Shown here one piece after another: positions 55,150 through 64,000 of a stretch of DNA of 64,000 nucleotides. Both the position numbers and the translations under genes were made by a program. Position 1 is the stretch's first letter; each line of letters begins with the position of its first letter. The stretch is from Deinococcus puniceus (GTDB taxonomy: Bacteria; Deinococcota; Deinococci; Deinococcales; Deinococcaceae): contig NZ_CP011387.1 in NCBI RefSeq assembly GCF_001644565.1, positions 361,001 to 425,000 of the forward strand. The letters run 5' to 3'. Below the pieces are notes generated by a model. That model was not told the DNA's origin, made no database searches, and was given only the letters and a program-made list of their open reading frames with translations.

Positions 55150-58100
55150 GTGAAACGCGCTCTGACAACCCTGACGGCGGCGCTGCTGAGTACAGCCGTC
55201 GCACAAGAAATCGCAACTTCTCTTCCCCTGACCAGCGTCGGCAACAAGCTGATGTGGACGGTGGGCGACCAAGACCTGAAACTGGTGGTGGGCCTCGGCT
55301 CCCGCGTTCAGCTCGACGTGTACGGCGCACAGTTCGACCCGCAGGACTACCGCAGCGACGATTACTTCGGCGATGAAAACTACTCGACTGAGCGGCCCAA
55401 AGCCCCGGTGGCCAGCACCTTTACCCTGATCGATGCCAGCGGCGCAGTCGTCAAAGAGCAGAACTTCGGCGTGGGCGCACAGGACTGGCAGACGTTCCTG
55501 AATGCCGATCTGCCCGCCGGAGATTACACGCTGCGGGTTCGTACCGAGGGCAACGGCAAAAATACCTTCGCCTTCCGGCTGAACTCCATCAGCGCGGCCA
55601 TCGAAGCCAAGCACCTGAACGTCACCATCCGCTCGAACGACTGGGTGCCTGCGCTGAACGTGGTCAACCCCGGCGGCGAACTGGGCATCCGCATGTACGA
55701 CGGCGACGGTGCGGGCGAGCTGGAAGCCGAACTGCGCGACGCGGCGGGCAACGTCTACCCCCAGAAGGTCAGCGGCCAGCTGGAGTGGGACGACATCAAG
55801 GTGCCTGCCGAAAAGGGCAACTACACCCTGTACCTGCGCCAGCCCGCCAACACCTTCCAGTATTCCAACTCGGTGGGCTTCGAACTCAGCACCGGCCCGA
55901 TCAAAGTCGTGGTGGCCGATACCACCGGACGCCTGGAAGTGCTGGCCGAACTGATCTTGCCCGACGAAGTGTTGCCCACGCAGGCCACCGTGACGGTAGG
56001 CGACCAGAGCTACAACGTGAACGGCTCGGTTGGCCCGCTGACCGTGCCCGCCAAGGACTACCCCGTTACGGTAGCGCCGATCAAGGGCGCAGTCGTCACC
56101 GTCGACAAAGAAACCGTCACGGTGGTCAAGAAAGAAACGGCTCAGGTGAAGGTGCAGGTCAAGCCCGACGTGGCGCTGTCCTTTACCGCCGACAAACCCG
56201 AAGTCTGTGTGGGCGACGTGGTGACCTTCACGGCCCGCGCCACCACCGAATTCGAGCGCCAGACCCTGCCCGCCCAGTTGCGCGTGAAGTTGCCCGCAGG
56301 CTTTACCGCCGCCGGAGAAACCACCGCCACCGCCCGTGTAGATGCCGCCAACCCCGGCGTTCTCACCTTCGAGGCCAAAGCCGACGCGGCAGGCAGTGGA
56401 GACTTTACCGCGACCCTGTTGCCGTGGAACAAAACGCAGGCCCTCGGCGTCAAGGTGCTGCCCACCGCCACGCAAATCGAGCTTCGGCGTGCGGCGTTGG
56501 CTCCCACTTTGGCCGGAGAAGTGGTCACGGTCAGCCTGACGGTGAAGAACACCAGCGGCGTGGACGCGCCCTACACCCTTACCGACGCTCCCGGCGAAAC
56601 GCTGGAAGCCCTCGATCCGGTGGTCTTTAGCGGCACGCTGAAACCCGGCGAAGAGCAGACCCTGACCTACCGCGCCCGCGTGCGTGGCGACGCCGGAGCC
56701 GAAGGCCAATTGAATGCCACCCTGACCAGCAACTGCGCCAGCAGCCAAACTGTCGGCGGCGTGCTGGGTGTCCAGACACCGCCCCCGGTGGTGGTGGCTC
56801 CTACGCCTGTGGTGTCGGTGGCCCGCGAAAGCACCGTGCGGATTCCCTTTGACGCACCCAAAGCGGCCACCCAGATTGTCGTGGCGCACCAGCCGCCCGC
56901 CGACTCGGTGTATGTGCCCGGCACCAGCACCCTGAGCGGCAAAACCATTGCCGATCCGCAGACCGGCCCCAGCGGCAAGTTCTACTGGACGACCCCCGGT
57001 GCGGCCAGCGGCGTGCTGACCTACCGCGTCACGCATGAGGGCAACCTGCCTGCCCTCGCCAGCCCCACCCTGATCGGCAAGTACGCCAAAGACCGCCTCG
57101 AAGTGTTGGTCGGAGACGGCCAACTCGATGACCTGAATACCCTGACTTCCATTGCCCAGAGTGCGGCAGCTGTGAAGGAAAACGACGGCGCGGTGAAGTT
57201 GCCCCTTGAAGGCGCAGTCTTCCGTGACCGTGACCGGATTACGATTGCCGTGCAGGGCGACGTGACCGACAAGGCCCTGCCCAGCGTCAACGGCGTCCCT
57301 GTGGAGGCGGCCACCCTCGGCAAAACTGTCGTGGACGCTTCGGGCACCAGCCAGCGTCAGGAATACTTCGGCATTCCGCTGCGCACCGGCGAAAACACCA
57401 TTACCTACGGCGGCCAGAGCGTCAAGGTGTTCCTGTCGGGCAGCCCGGTGGTGGCGCAGTTTACGCCCCAGCAACTCGTGGCCGACGGCACTACGCCTCT
57501 ACGTGTGGGCATCCGCCTCACCGATGCCGCCGGAATCACCACCGCCAGCTCCAACGTGACCGTGCAGGTCGACCTCGAAGTGACGCAGGGCGACAGCCAG
57601 CCGCGTGTCGGCTCCTATCAGGTCAAACTGACCGACGGCGTGGGCGTGCTGGAACTCGAACCCCTCAGCGCCCCCACCAGCTTCACGGTGCGCCTGCTGC
57701 TCGGAGAAAAAGTCATCAGCCGCTCGTTTGAAGCGGTGCCCAGCAAGACCCGCGTCGGCATCGGTATGGTCAGCATAGGCGCGATGTTGCAGCAGGGCGG
57801 CGACCTCGGCGGCACCATTGCCAGCGAAGCCCGCGCTCACGGCTACTTGGAGACCCCCATTGGCGACGGCAAGTTGTACGTGACCGCCAGCGGCGCGGTG
57901 ACCGGGCAGGGCGCGACCTTCACCCGTGACCTCGGCGTGAAGTTGCCCACCAGCGCCAATCCGCTGGAGCGTTATCCCAACTACGGCGATTCCTCCAGCG
58001 AGCAGATTCCGTTGCAGGGCATCGACCCCATCGCGGCCCGCTACGAGCACCCAGCCTTCAATGTGCAGTACCGCCAATCCGCTGTGCCCGTCGATGTGTT

Positions 58101-60036
58101 CAATGTCGGCGTCACGCCCACCGCTCTCAGCGGCTTTACCCGCAGCAATCCGCAGGTGTCGGGCTTCGCGGCCCTGCTCCCCGCCGATCTGGTCACCAAA
58201 ACATTCGCGGCCAACGGCACCCGCATCCTGAGCCTCGGCAGCAGCGACCTGCAACCCGACAGCGAAACGGTGGAACTCATCACCCTTGACCGCCTGACCG
58301 GAGCCGAGCAGATTCAGACCCTGCGGCGCATGACCGATTACACCGTTGATCCGGTGGCAGGCGTGCTGTCGTTCCAGCGCCCAATGAACCTCGTCGATGA
58401 GCGCGGCAACGAAGTGCGTGTGCGCGTGTCTTACCGCCTGAACGATCCTCTCGGCGAGCGCCAGTTGGCGTGGGGTGTGCAAGCCGGAGCACGTTTGGGC
58501 GAGCACCTGAAAGTCGGGGCCGCCGTGGTTCAGATGGACAGCGTGACCTCGGTGGGAGCGCGTGCCCAGTACGACGACGGCACCAGCCGCGCCGACGTGT
58601 TGGCCGCTTACGCCGGATCGGGCCTGCTCCTGAACGGCACCGCCAGCGCCCAAACCGACCGCTTCAGCGCCAGCGGCAGCGTCCGTCTTCAGGGAGACGG
58701 CTACACCGGCCTGAACAGCGTCAAACCCGGCTTGGCTGTGGCCGCCGACGCCACCTACAAACTCACCGACAACTTTGGCGTGAACGCACGCGGCACCTAC
58801 CACCGCGACGCCGACACCAATGGCGATCCCACCGACGATGCCACTGGCGGCACTGCCGACCTGCGCGGCCTGTACACCTTCGCCCCGTTTACGCTGGGTG
58901 CGGGCATCCGGGCAGGCATCGGCGATCAGCAGGGCTTCGGCGTGGTTGGCAGCGTGGGGTATGCACGCAACGGCACCAGCGTGACTCTCGATCATGCACA
59001 GGGCCTCAGCGGCGACCTGCCGACGATTACTACCCTGAAGGCCAGCGTGCCTGTGCTGGAAAATGTGACGGCAGAAGCTCAGGACGTGTACACGTGGGGC
59101 GTCGGCCACCGCGCCTCGGTGGGCCTGAAAGCCAAATTGGGTATGACCAATCTGGCCGTGAACTACGACCTGCCTACCGCCGACGGCGCAGGCAACCGCG
59201 CCCGCTTCGGCGCAGACACCGCTTTCCCCCTCTCCGACAAGCTGTCGCTGGGGCTGAACGGCAGCTACGTGATGGACTTGGCGGGCGACGAAGACGGCTG
59301 GAATGCCGGGGCCAGCCTGCGCTTCAAGGAAGATCGTCTGAGCGCCACGCTCGGCGGCGACCTGAGCAACACCGGCGACGGATTCCGCGCTGTCCTGAAG
59401 GGCGGAGCCACCTACAGCCTGAACGACGAATGGACGGTCAGCGCCGACGGCACCCGCGTCTTTGCCGAGACCGCTGCCGAAAGTGGCACCGCGTTTGCCG
59501 TGTCGGGGGCGCTACGGGCCAGCCAGTGGCAAGGCCTCGCCTACCTGCGCTACAAAGACGGCGTGCTGTCGGGCGGCAAACCCGAAGTGATCGCCGAAGC
59601 CAACCTTGAGTACCATGTGCCCAAATACGCCGTGCGCGGTGGTCTGGCGGCCCGTTCGCTGCTCGATACGCCCGGCAGCCTCACCTATCAGGCGTCGGCC
59701 AGCGGCACGTATTACGTCACAGACCGTTTGGGTCTGGGCCTCGCCGCCCGCGCCCTCGTGCAGCCTGCCACCAGCTACAGCGCCCTCAGCGTGGGTGTAG
59801 AAGGCAGCTACCGCGCCCTGCCGGGAACTTGGGTCACGTTGGGCTACAACCCGCTGGGCTTTCAGGGCATCGGCACCAACATCTACACCCGTCAGGGCGC
59901 GTATCTCCGCCTTGACCTGATGCTCGATGATGGACAACCCAACGGCGTGGCTGTGGGCAATGCAGCCCCAGTTGGCGGCCAACCCGCCCTGCCTGACGCT
60001 TACGCACCCACGCAGCCTGTGGTCAAGGAGCCTTGA
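55150..60036 (+). CDS. giant exported protein with C-terminal outer-membrane beta-barrel
   Basis: A 1628-residue protein. Signal peptide 1-18; an N-terminal beta-sandwich (about 20-130) with FTLIDASGAVVKEQ; Ig/DUF11-like units to about 600; a central part with the YPNYGDSS motif near residue 940 and GIDPIAARYEHPAFNVQY; then from about 1097 to 1600 a run of amphipathic strands (GVQAGARLGEHLKVGAAV; LGLGLAARALVQPA), predicted to be a large barrel. A short Pro-rich tail ends the chain, without terminal Phe. GTG start overlaps nothing but abuts the previous stop. A scaffold or export pore for its neighbours is plausible but unproven. Confidence 0.8.
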   Translation: MKRALTTLTAALLSTAVAQEIATSLPLTSVGNKLMWTVGDQDLKLVVGLGSRVQLDVYGAQFDPQDYRSDDYFGDENYSTERPKAPVASTFTLIDASGAVVKEQNFGVGAQDWQTFLNADLPAGDYTLRVRTEGNGKNTFAFRLNSISAAIEAKHLNVTIRSNDWVPALNVVNPGGELGIRMYDGDGAGELEAELRDAAGNVYPQKVSGQLEWDDIKVPAEKGNYTLYLRQPANTFQYSNSVGFELSTGPIKVVVADTTGRLEVLAELILPDEVLPTQATVTVGDQSYNVNGSVGPLTVPAKDYPVTVAPIKGAVVTVDKETVTVVKKETAQVKVQVKPDVALSFTADKPEVCVGDVVTFTARATTEFERQTLPAQLRVKLPAGFTAAGETTATARVDAANPGVLTFEAKADAAGSGDFTATLLPWNKTQALGVKVLPTATQIELRRAALAPTLAGEVVTVSLTVKNTSGVDAPYTLTDAPGETLEALDPVVFSGTLKPGEEQTLTYRARVRGDAGAEGQLNATLTSNCASSQTVGGVLGVQTPPPVVVAPTPVVSVARESTVRIPFDAPKAATQIVVAHQPPADSVYVPGTSTLSGKTIADPQTGPSGKFYWTTPGAASGVLTYRVTHEGNLPALASPTLIGKYAKDRLEVLVGDGQLDDLNTLTSIAQSAAAVKENDGAVKLPLEGAVFRDRDRITIAVQGDVTDKALPSVNGVPVEAATLGKTVVDASGTSQRQEYFGIPLRTGENTITYGGQSVKVFLSGSPVVAQFTPQQLVADGTTPLRVGIRLTDAAGITTASSNVTVQVDLEVTQGDSQPRVGSYQVKLTDGVGVLELEPLSAPTSFTVRLLLGEKVISRSFEAVPSKTRVGIGMVSIGAMLQQGGDLGGTIASEARAHGYLETPIGDGKLYVTASGAVTGQGATFTRDLGVKLPTSANPLERYPNYGDSSSEQIPLQGIDPIAARYEHPAFNVQYRQSAVPVDVFNVGVTPTALSGFTRSNPQVSGFAALLPADLVTKTFAANGTRILSLGSSDLQPDSETVELITLDRLTGAEQIQTLRRMTDYTVDPVAGVLSFQRPMNLVDERGNEVRVRVSYRLNDPLGERQLAWGVQAGARLGEHLKVGAAVVQMDSVTSVGARAQYDDGTSRADVLAAYAGSGLLLNGTASAQTDRFSASGSVRLQGDGYTGLNSVKPGLAVAADATYKLTDNFGVNARGTYHRDADTNGDPTDDATGGTADLRGLYTFAPFTLGAGIRAGIGDQQGFGVVGSVGYARNGTSVTLDHAQGLSGDLPTITTLKASVPVLENVTAEAQDVYTWGVGHRASVGLKAKLGMTNLAVNYDLPTADGAGNRARFGADTAFPLSDKLSLGLNGSYVMDLAGDEDGWNAGASLRFKEDRLSATLGGDLSNTGDGFRAVLKGGATYSLNDEWTVSADGTRVFAETAAESGTAFAVSGALRASQWQGLAYLRYKDGVLSGGKPEVIAEANLEYHVPKYAVRGGLAARSLLDTPGSLTYQASASGTYYVTDRLGLGLAARALVQPATSYSALSVGVEGSYRALPGTWVTLGYNPLGFQGIGTNIYTRQGAYLRLDLMLDDGQPNGVAVGNAAPVGGQPALPDAYAPTQPVVKEP

Positions 60037-60109
60037 AGATGACCACTCGCTTGTTGCGCGGCCCTGCCGAGAATCAATCCCTACTACGGAGCTTCTGGAG
60101 AAACGAGAC

Positions 60110-62974
60110 ATGAAACTGAATTGGTTGCCTGCTGTGTATAGGCCAACATTATCCCCGCGCCTGGCCCTGCGCCTCGCACTTCTCGCGCCTCTGGTGGGCG
60201 GCGTGGCCTCTGCCCAATCAATGTGTCAGGCCAACGGCGGCACTCTGGAAATAACCAACCTCGTGACCAATGAAAGTCGGGGAACCTTCGGAACCTTGGG
60301 GGCTTTCTACCGTGATCTAGAGCCTGCGAATCGGCCTGGAGCGCCTTATCAGTTCAGCAGCACCACGCAATTCGACTCTTTTGGCAGACCCGGCGTTCTG
60401 GTGCTCAATCAGAAATATACAGTGACTTCCACCTTCGGCAGTGGGGCCAGATTAAATTCCTATGGCCCTTGGCAGGCCTATCCCGGCCATACCACGGGCA
60501 GCGCCGATGACGCCTATCTGGCCGTCAACGGAGCAGTCTCGCAGGCGACCTTTTTGCGGCAGCCCGTAACGCTGAAGCCCAACACCACCTACGAAGTCGG
60601 GTTGTGGGGCCGTTCTCCCCACGCCGCCAACTCTATCTACGGTGGGCCGGGCGGGAGTGCGCAGCTTGCTATTACCGTCGATGGTTTGGCCACAGGCACA
60701 ACCACCGATCTGCTGCGAGGCGAAGATTGGGAACGCGGCTCCGTCATTTTCAACTCCGGTAACACCACCAGTAGTACGGTGTTCTACAAAAACATTTCGA
60801 CCGCCGATGAAGGAAACGACTTTTACGTCGATGACGTGTACTTGCAGGAGTGTGTGCTGCCTTCAGGTTCCATGACGGGTACGGTGTACCAAGATAGCAA
60901 CGCAAACGGCGTGCAGGACAATGGCGAACCGGGTATCGCAGGCGTGACCATGAAGGAAACAGACCGCAACGGCTCCACGTCGACGGTGGTCACGGACAGC
61001 AACGGCAGGTACACCTTTTCCAACCTGCCCGTTCTCAACAACGCTTACAGAACTGACGTGGTGGCAAGCTCGGCACCGCTTCAGGGCCTGATCGCGACCA
61101 CCCCAACCTCCACAACGGGCGTCAATGTGGTGGCCAACAGCACCGTACCGGGTGGCAATTACGGCTATAAGCCCCCCAACACCCAGACCGACCTCGCGGT
61201 GTACAAGTACGTTGATCTCAATCACCCCGACTTTCCCAGCCGGGATCCCGCTATCAGCCAGTACTACCGGGGCGACACGGTGGCCTATTACTACGAGGCG
61301 TTCAACAACGGCCCGAACGCTGCCGATGGAGCGAAGCTGGTAGATGCCCCACGTCAGGCAGGCCAACTGAGCTACTTGACTTGGACGTGTACGGCCAGTG
61401 GCGGCGCGCAGTGCCCCGCCGCCAGTGGTACAGGCGCGCCCAACCTGACCTTGCCCAAATTTCCATCGGGCGGCAAAGTGGTCGTGCGCTACTTCGCGGT
61501 AGTCAATGTGATTGTGAGCCAGCTCTACAACACAGTGACCATCACCCCGCCAGTCACGGTTATAGACACCAATCCCGCCAACAACAGCGATACGGTATAC
61601 ATCTGCGCCCACCTGATTCCCGACCTCACACTCACCAAGACCAGCAACGGCCCTTGGACGGTCTTGCAGCCCGGCGCGACCTACACCCTCACGGTGACCA
61701 ATAAAGGCACGGCCAGTACAGGCGGCGCACTGATTACGGTAGAAGATCTCCTGCCTGTGGGCATTGGCGCGGCCTTTCCCAGCGGGTTTTCTCCTGCACC
61801 GGGCTGGACGTGTACGTACCAAGGTGAAGCCGAGCAAGGCAAGGGCGTTGGTCTGAATCCCTTCGAGGCCCAGCGGGTGCTGTGTACCAGCAGCGTGTCT
61901 ATTGCCGTGAACGGTGTCGTGAACCTGACCTTGCCCGTCAACGTAACGCCCAATGCCACAGCCACCGTGTTCAACCGCGCTAGCGTGGGTAAAAGTAACG
62001 ACCCGGATCCCCGCCCTAAAGCCGAACTGTGTAATAAGACGTCTTACCCCTGTGCCGTAGACACCACCACCGTCAGCCCCCGCCCCTTGCCTCCTGTCGC
62101 TACTTGCCCGGTGGGTACTCCGGTCAATCTGCTGGCCTCTCCTCTGGAAGCCTACGTGTTCCTCGATAACGTGACCAGCGAAACACCCGCCACCTTGATC
62201 GCCAATGCAGCGGCGTACACCGTTCCTACTACGGGCAGCTTCATCGTAGACGGCAGCTATTTCTTCAACAACGGCGTTGCGCTGAACAACGCTGCCAGCC
62301 TGCCCAGCACCCTACAACTCGTGATCAACGGCACCGTGTACGCCACCTTCCTCACCGAGGCGGGCTACAGTGGCCGGGCCAGCGTCACGGCCCAAAATGG
62401 AGCGACGTTGGTGGGCGGCACTGCCACGACTGCCCTGCAACTGAACCGCACCAGCACGACAAACATCTGGGTGCAGTTGCCCGCCAGCGTGACCAGCATC
62501 ACCGATGCAAAAGTGATCTTCAAATCCACCAGCCCCGGCACCGAAGCCAGCGACGACTACTCCTTCAGCGTCAAATCGATTTACGGCTGCTTTGCGCCCA
62601 ATCCTAAAGCCACCGTCACCAAGACCGCGCAGAACATCACTGCCAACGGGCCTGTGGGAATCACCGGCACCGGCAAGCCCGGCGAAGTGTTGGAATACTG
62701 CATCACCACGACCAATACGGGTAATATCGGCCTCGGCAAACTCGGCTTCGGCGACAACGTGCCCGCAAACACCGCCTTCAAGCTTGGTGCCTACGGCGCA
62801 GGCAGAGACATCCGTGTCACCTACCCGGCCCCCCTAGCCGAGGCTTTCCTGACTGCCGCCGCCGACGCCGATTTGGGTGTCTTGGCTGCCGGACGGGTCA
62901 CGGTGAACCCAAGCAACTTTGTGCTGGCTCCGGGCAAGGCTTACACCGTCTGCTTCCGCGCCACCATCGGCTAA
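60110..62974 (+). CDS. exported SdrD-B / DUF11 protein
   Basis: A 954-residue protein with a long signal peptide (to about residue 35, ASA-QS). A carbohydrate-binding-like N-terminal domain (TYEVGLWGRSPHAA ... YVDDVYLQEC) precedes an SdrD-B unit (GTVYQDSNANGVQDNGEPG ... TDSNGRYTFSNLP) and three DUF11 units (LTLTKTSNGPWTVLQPGATYTL; ATVTKTAQN). Cysteines are frequent in the second half, unlike in the neighbours. ATG with GGAG at about 60098. Last gene of the locus, 73 bp after the giant gene. Confidence 0.8.
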   Translation: MKLNWLPAVYRPTLSPRLALRLALLAPLVGGVASAQSMCQANGGTLEITNLVTNESRGTFGTLGAFYRDLEPANRPGAPYQFSSTTQFDSFGRPGVLVLNQKYTVTSTFGSGARLNSYGPWQAYPGHTTGSADDAYLAVNGAVSQATFLRQPVTLKPNTTYEVGLWGRSPHAANSIYGGPGGSAQLAITVDGLATGTTTDLLRGEDWERGSVIFNSGNTTSSTVFYKNISTADEGNDFYVDDVYLQECVLPSGSMTGTVYQDSNANGVQDNGEPGIAGVTMKETDRNGSTSTVVTDSNGRYTFSNLPVLNNAYRTDVVASSAPLQGLIATTPTSTTGVNVVANSTVPGGNYGYKPPNTQTDLAVYKYVDLNHPDFPSRDPAISQYYRGDTVAYYYEAFNNGPNAADGAKLVDAPRQAGQLSYLTWTCTASGGAQCPAASGTGAPNLTLPKFPSGGKVVVRYFAVVNVIVSQLYNTVTITPPVTVIDTNPANNSDTVYICAHLIPDLTLTKTSNGPWTVLQPGATYTLTVTNKGTASTGGALITVEDLLPVGIGAAFPSGFSPAPGWTCTYQGEAEQGKGVGLNPFEAQRVLCTSSVSIAVNGVVNLTLPVNVTPNATATVFNRASVGKSNDPDPRPKAELCNKTSYPCAVDTTTVSPRPLPPVATCPVGTPVNLLASPLEAYVFLDNVTSETPATLIANAAAYTVPTTGSFIVDGSYFFNNGVALNNAASLPSTLQLVINGTVYATFLTEAGYSGRASVTAQNGATLVGGTATTALQLNRTSTTNIWVQLPASVTSITDAKVIFKSTSPGTEASDDYSFSVKSIYGCFAPNPKATVTKTAQNITANGPVGITGTGKPGEVLEYCITTTNTGNIGLGKLGFGDNVPANTAFKLGAYGAGRDIRVTYPAPLAEAFLTAAADADLGVLAAGRVTVNPSNFVLAPGKAYTVCFRATIG

Positions 62975-62990
62975 GCTTCCCCTCTTATCG

Positions 62991-63022
62991 CGGGCCGCCC
63001 TCTGCACTGGGGCGGCCCGTTT
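62991..63022 (+). terminator. rho-independent terminator of the envelope locus
   Basis: CGGGCCGCCC (62991-63000) pairs with GGGCGGCCCG (63010-63019), then TTT. Confidence 0.8.
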
Positions 63023-63127
63023 GCTGCCGGGCTTTAAGCTTTCTTGACCCTGCGCCGCGCTGGACGCGAACCCACATTTCCGGGCAGGGGCAGGCAGGAC
63101 ACTGCCGCCACAAGGAGTTTGCCTGCC

Positions 63128-63865
63128 ATGAGCGACCAACCCAGTCTGTTTGACGATGCTGTTCCTGCTGCCGCTAGTGCCCCTGCCGTACCCCTGCCCG
63201 GTGATTGGGCCGAAGTTTTGAAAGGCGAAACCAGCCAGGCTTACTTTCAAAACCTGATGACATTCTTGGCACAGCAGCGAGAAACTGTCACCGTGTACCC
63301 GCCCCCAGAAGACATGTTTACGGCACTAAAGCTCACGCCTTACGCGGGTGTAAAGGTGCTGGTACTGGGCCAAGACCCGTATCACGGCGCGGGGCAGGCG
63401 CACGGCCTGAGCTTCAGCGTGCGGCCCGGTGTGCGCCCGCCGCCCAGCCTCGCCAACATTTACAAGGAACTGCGCGACGACGTGGGCTTTCAGATTCCCA
63501 AACACGGCTCGCTGACGCCTTGGGCCGCGCAGGGCGTGCTGCTGCTGAACGCCGTTCTGACCGTCCGGGCCGGGGAAGCCAACAGCCACGCGGGGCAAGG
63601 ATGGGAGAAGTTCACCGACGCGGTGATTAAGGCCGTGAACGCCAAGCCGGAGCGGGTGGTATTCGTGCTGTGGGGCGCGTATGCCCGCAAAAAGGCCAAA
63701 CTGATTACCGGGCCGCAGCACACCATCATTGAAAGTGCCCACCCCAGCCCCCTCAGCGTCACCAAATTTATGGGCAGCAAGCCGTTTTCGCAGACGAATG
63801 CGGCGCTACAGGAAGCTGGCCTGACGCCCATTGAGTGGCAGTTGCCCATGCAGGCCGAAGGCTGA
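63128..63865 (+). CDS. ung: uracil-DNA glycosylase, family 1
   Basis: A 245-residue UNG removing uracil from DNA. The water-activating motif GQDPYHG is at 81-87 (Asp83), followed by FSVRPGVRPPPSLANIY, LLLNAVLTV and HPSPLS (His205). A short disordered N-terminus (to about 25) precedes the domain. ATG with AAGGAG. The next gene starts 2 bp after its stop. Confidence 0.96.
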   Translation: MSDQPSLFDDAVPAAASAPAVPLPGDWAEVLKGETSQAYFQNLMTFLAQQRETVTVYPPPEDMFTALKLTPYAGVKVLVLGQDPYHGAGQAHGLSFSVRPGVRPPPSLANIYKELRDDVGFQIPKHGSLTPWAAQGVLLLNAVLTVRAGEANSHAGQGWEKFTDAVIKAVNAKPERVVFVLWGAYARKKAKLITGPQHTIIESAHPSPLSVTKFMGSKPFSQTNAALQEAGLTPIEWQLPMQAEG

Positions 63866-63867
63866 AC

Positions 63868-64000
63868 GTGCCCGGACGCACCGAACTCCTTCAAGACGAA
63901 TACTTGCGGCGCGGGGGCCATGACCCCAAAGCCTTTGCTTACGCCTTCCCTGATGGCGAGCCTTACACCGACCCCGACGGCTTGGCCCGCATCGCTGCGT
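63868..64000 (+). CDS. DNA topoisomerase IB, N-terminal part (runs off the window)
   Basis: The first 44 residues of a protein starting at GTG 63868, reading RTELLQDEYLRRGGHDP then YAFPDGEPYTDPDGLARIA. This matches the N-terminus of poxvirus-like bacterial topoisomerase IB, an enzyme known and solved from Deinococcus radiodurans. The catalytic Tyr domain is outside. Two bases separate it from the ung stop, so they form one operon. Confidence 0.75.
   Translation, partial: MPGRTELLQDEYLRRGGHDPKAFAYAFPDGEPYTDPDGLARIAA

Overview
The window reads as chromosomal DNA of a Deinococcus species. The GC content is high and the genes are dense. The dnaK-grpE-x-dnaJ operon has an HspR-type operator and lies divergent from ftsH. 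There is a FrnE-type DsbA protein with CPWC plus a second CX4C motif, and a topoisomerase IB start next to ung. DUF11-type envelope proteins are abundant. Many genes have a TANNNT -10 box 5-10 nt in front of the start codon with no Shine-Dalgarno, the leaderless pattern described for this genus. I saw no rRNA, tRNA or CRISPR array. Gene names rest on motif recognition in the translated sequence only; no database was searched.

Layout. 1-5.2 kb: 5' end of dnaE, a zinc-ribbon protein, Nudix-SDR pair, EamA exporter plus a fused ATPase/permease ABC protein. 5.3-13 kb: prenyl transferase, MFS-nth pair, folC, purE-purK, VanW protein. 13-20.4 kb: aminotransferase, class II aldolase, exported protein, multidomain subtilase, CBS protein, LysE-type exporter. 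20.45-21.56 kb: IS630-family element with a frameshifted transposase, abutting the dnaJ stop codon. 21.6-28 kb: heat-shock operon dnaK-grpE-VF530-dnaJ, and divergent ftsH. 28-38.2 kb: an AT-rich orphan gene, frnE, msrB, an SH3/excalibur protein, carB, a GGDEF protein, argO-like exporter, aminotransferase, two small exported paralogue-like proteins. 38.2-45.8 kb: arginine region argG-dinB-GNAT-GNAT-lipoprotein-argH-HIT/GNAT-GNAT-argA-alkD-like, mostly with overlapping stops and starts. 45.9-49.1 kb: DUF3352-type protein and carA. 49.2-63 kb: a five-gene envelope locus. 63.1-64 kb: ung and the start of topoisomerase IB.

How parts fit. carA and carB (separate loci here) supply carbamoyl phosphate to both pyrimidine and arginine synthesis; argG, argH and a short-type N-acetylglutamate synthase sit between them. 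Two leader controls can be read from sequence: a PyrR-like binding loop directly before the carA ribosome site, and an Arg-Arg-stop leader peptide running into alternative hairpins before argG. Stress and repair genes are scattered through the window (nth, ung, AlkD-like, msrB, frnE, chaperones, ftsH).

The most unusual block is 49.2-63 kb. It holds a small exported protein, two large DUF11/Ca-loop proteins, a 1628-residue protein with a long predicted C-terminal outer-membrane beta-barrel, and a further SdrD-B/DUF11 protein. They are preceded by a leader with competing hairpins. This looks like a surface-layer or appendage assembly whose function I cannot name. Repeats form a second theme: GGTCTA short tandem blocks, GC-rich foldback elements, a GTGGATCG dyad repeat, and small elements sharing the IS630 terminal sequence. 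Several of these touch gene ends or start codons.
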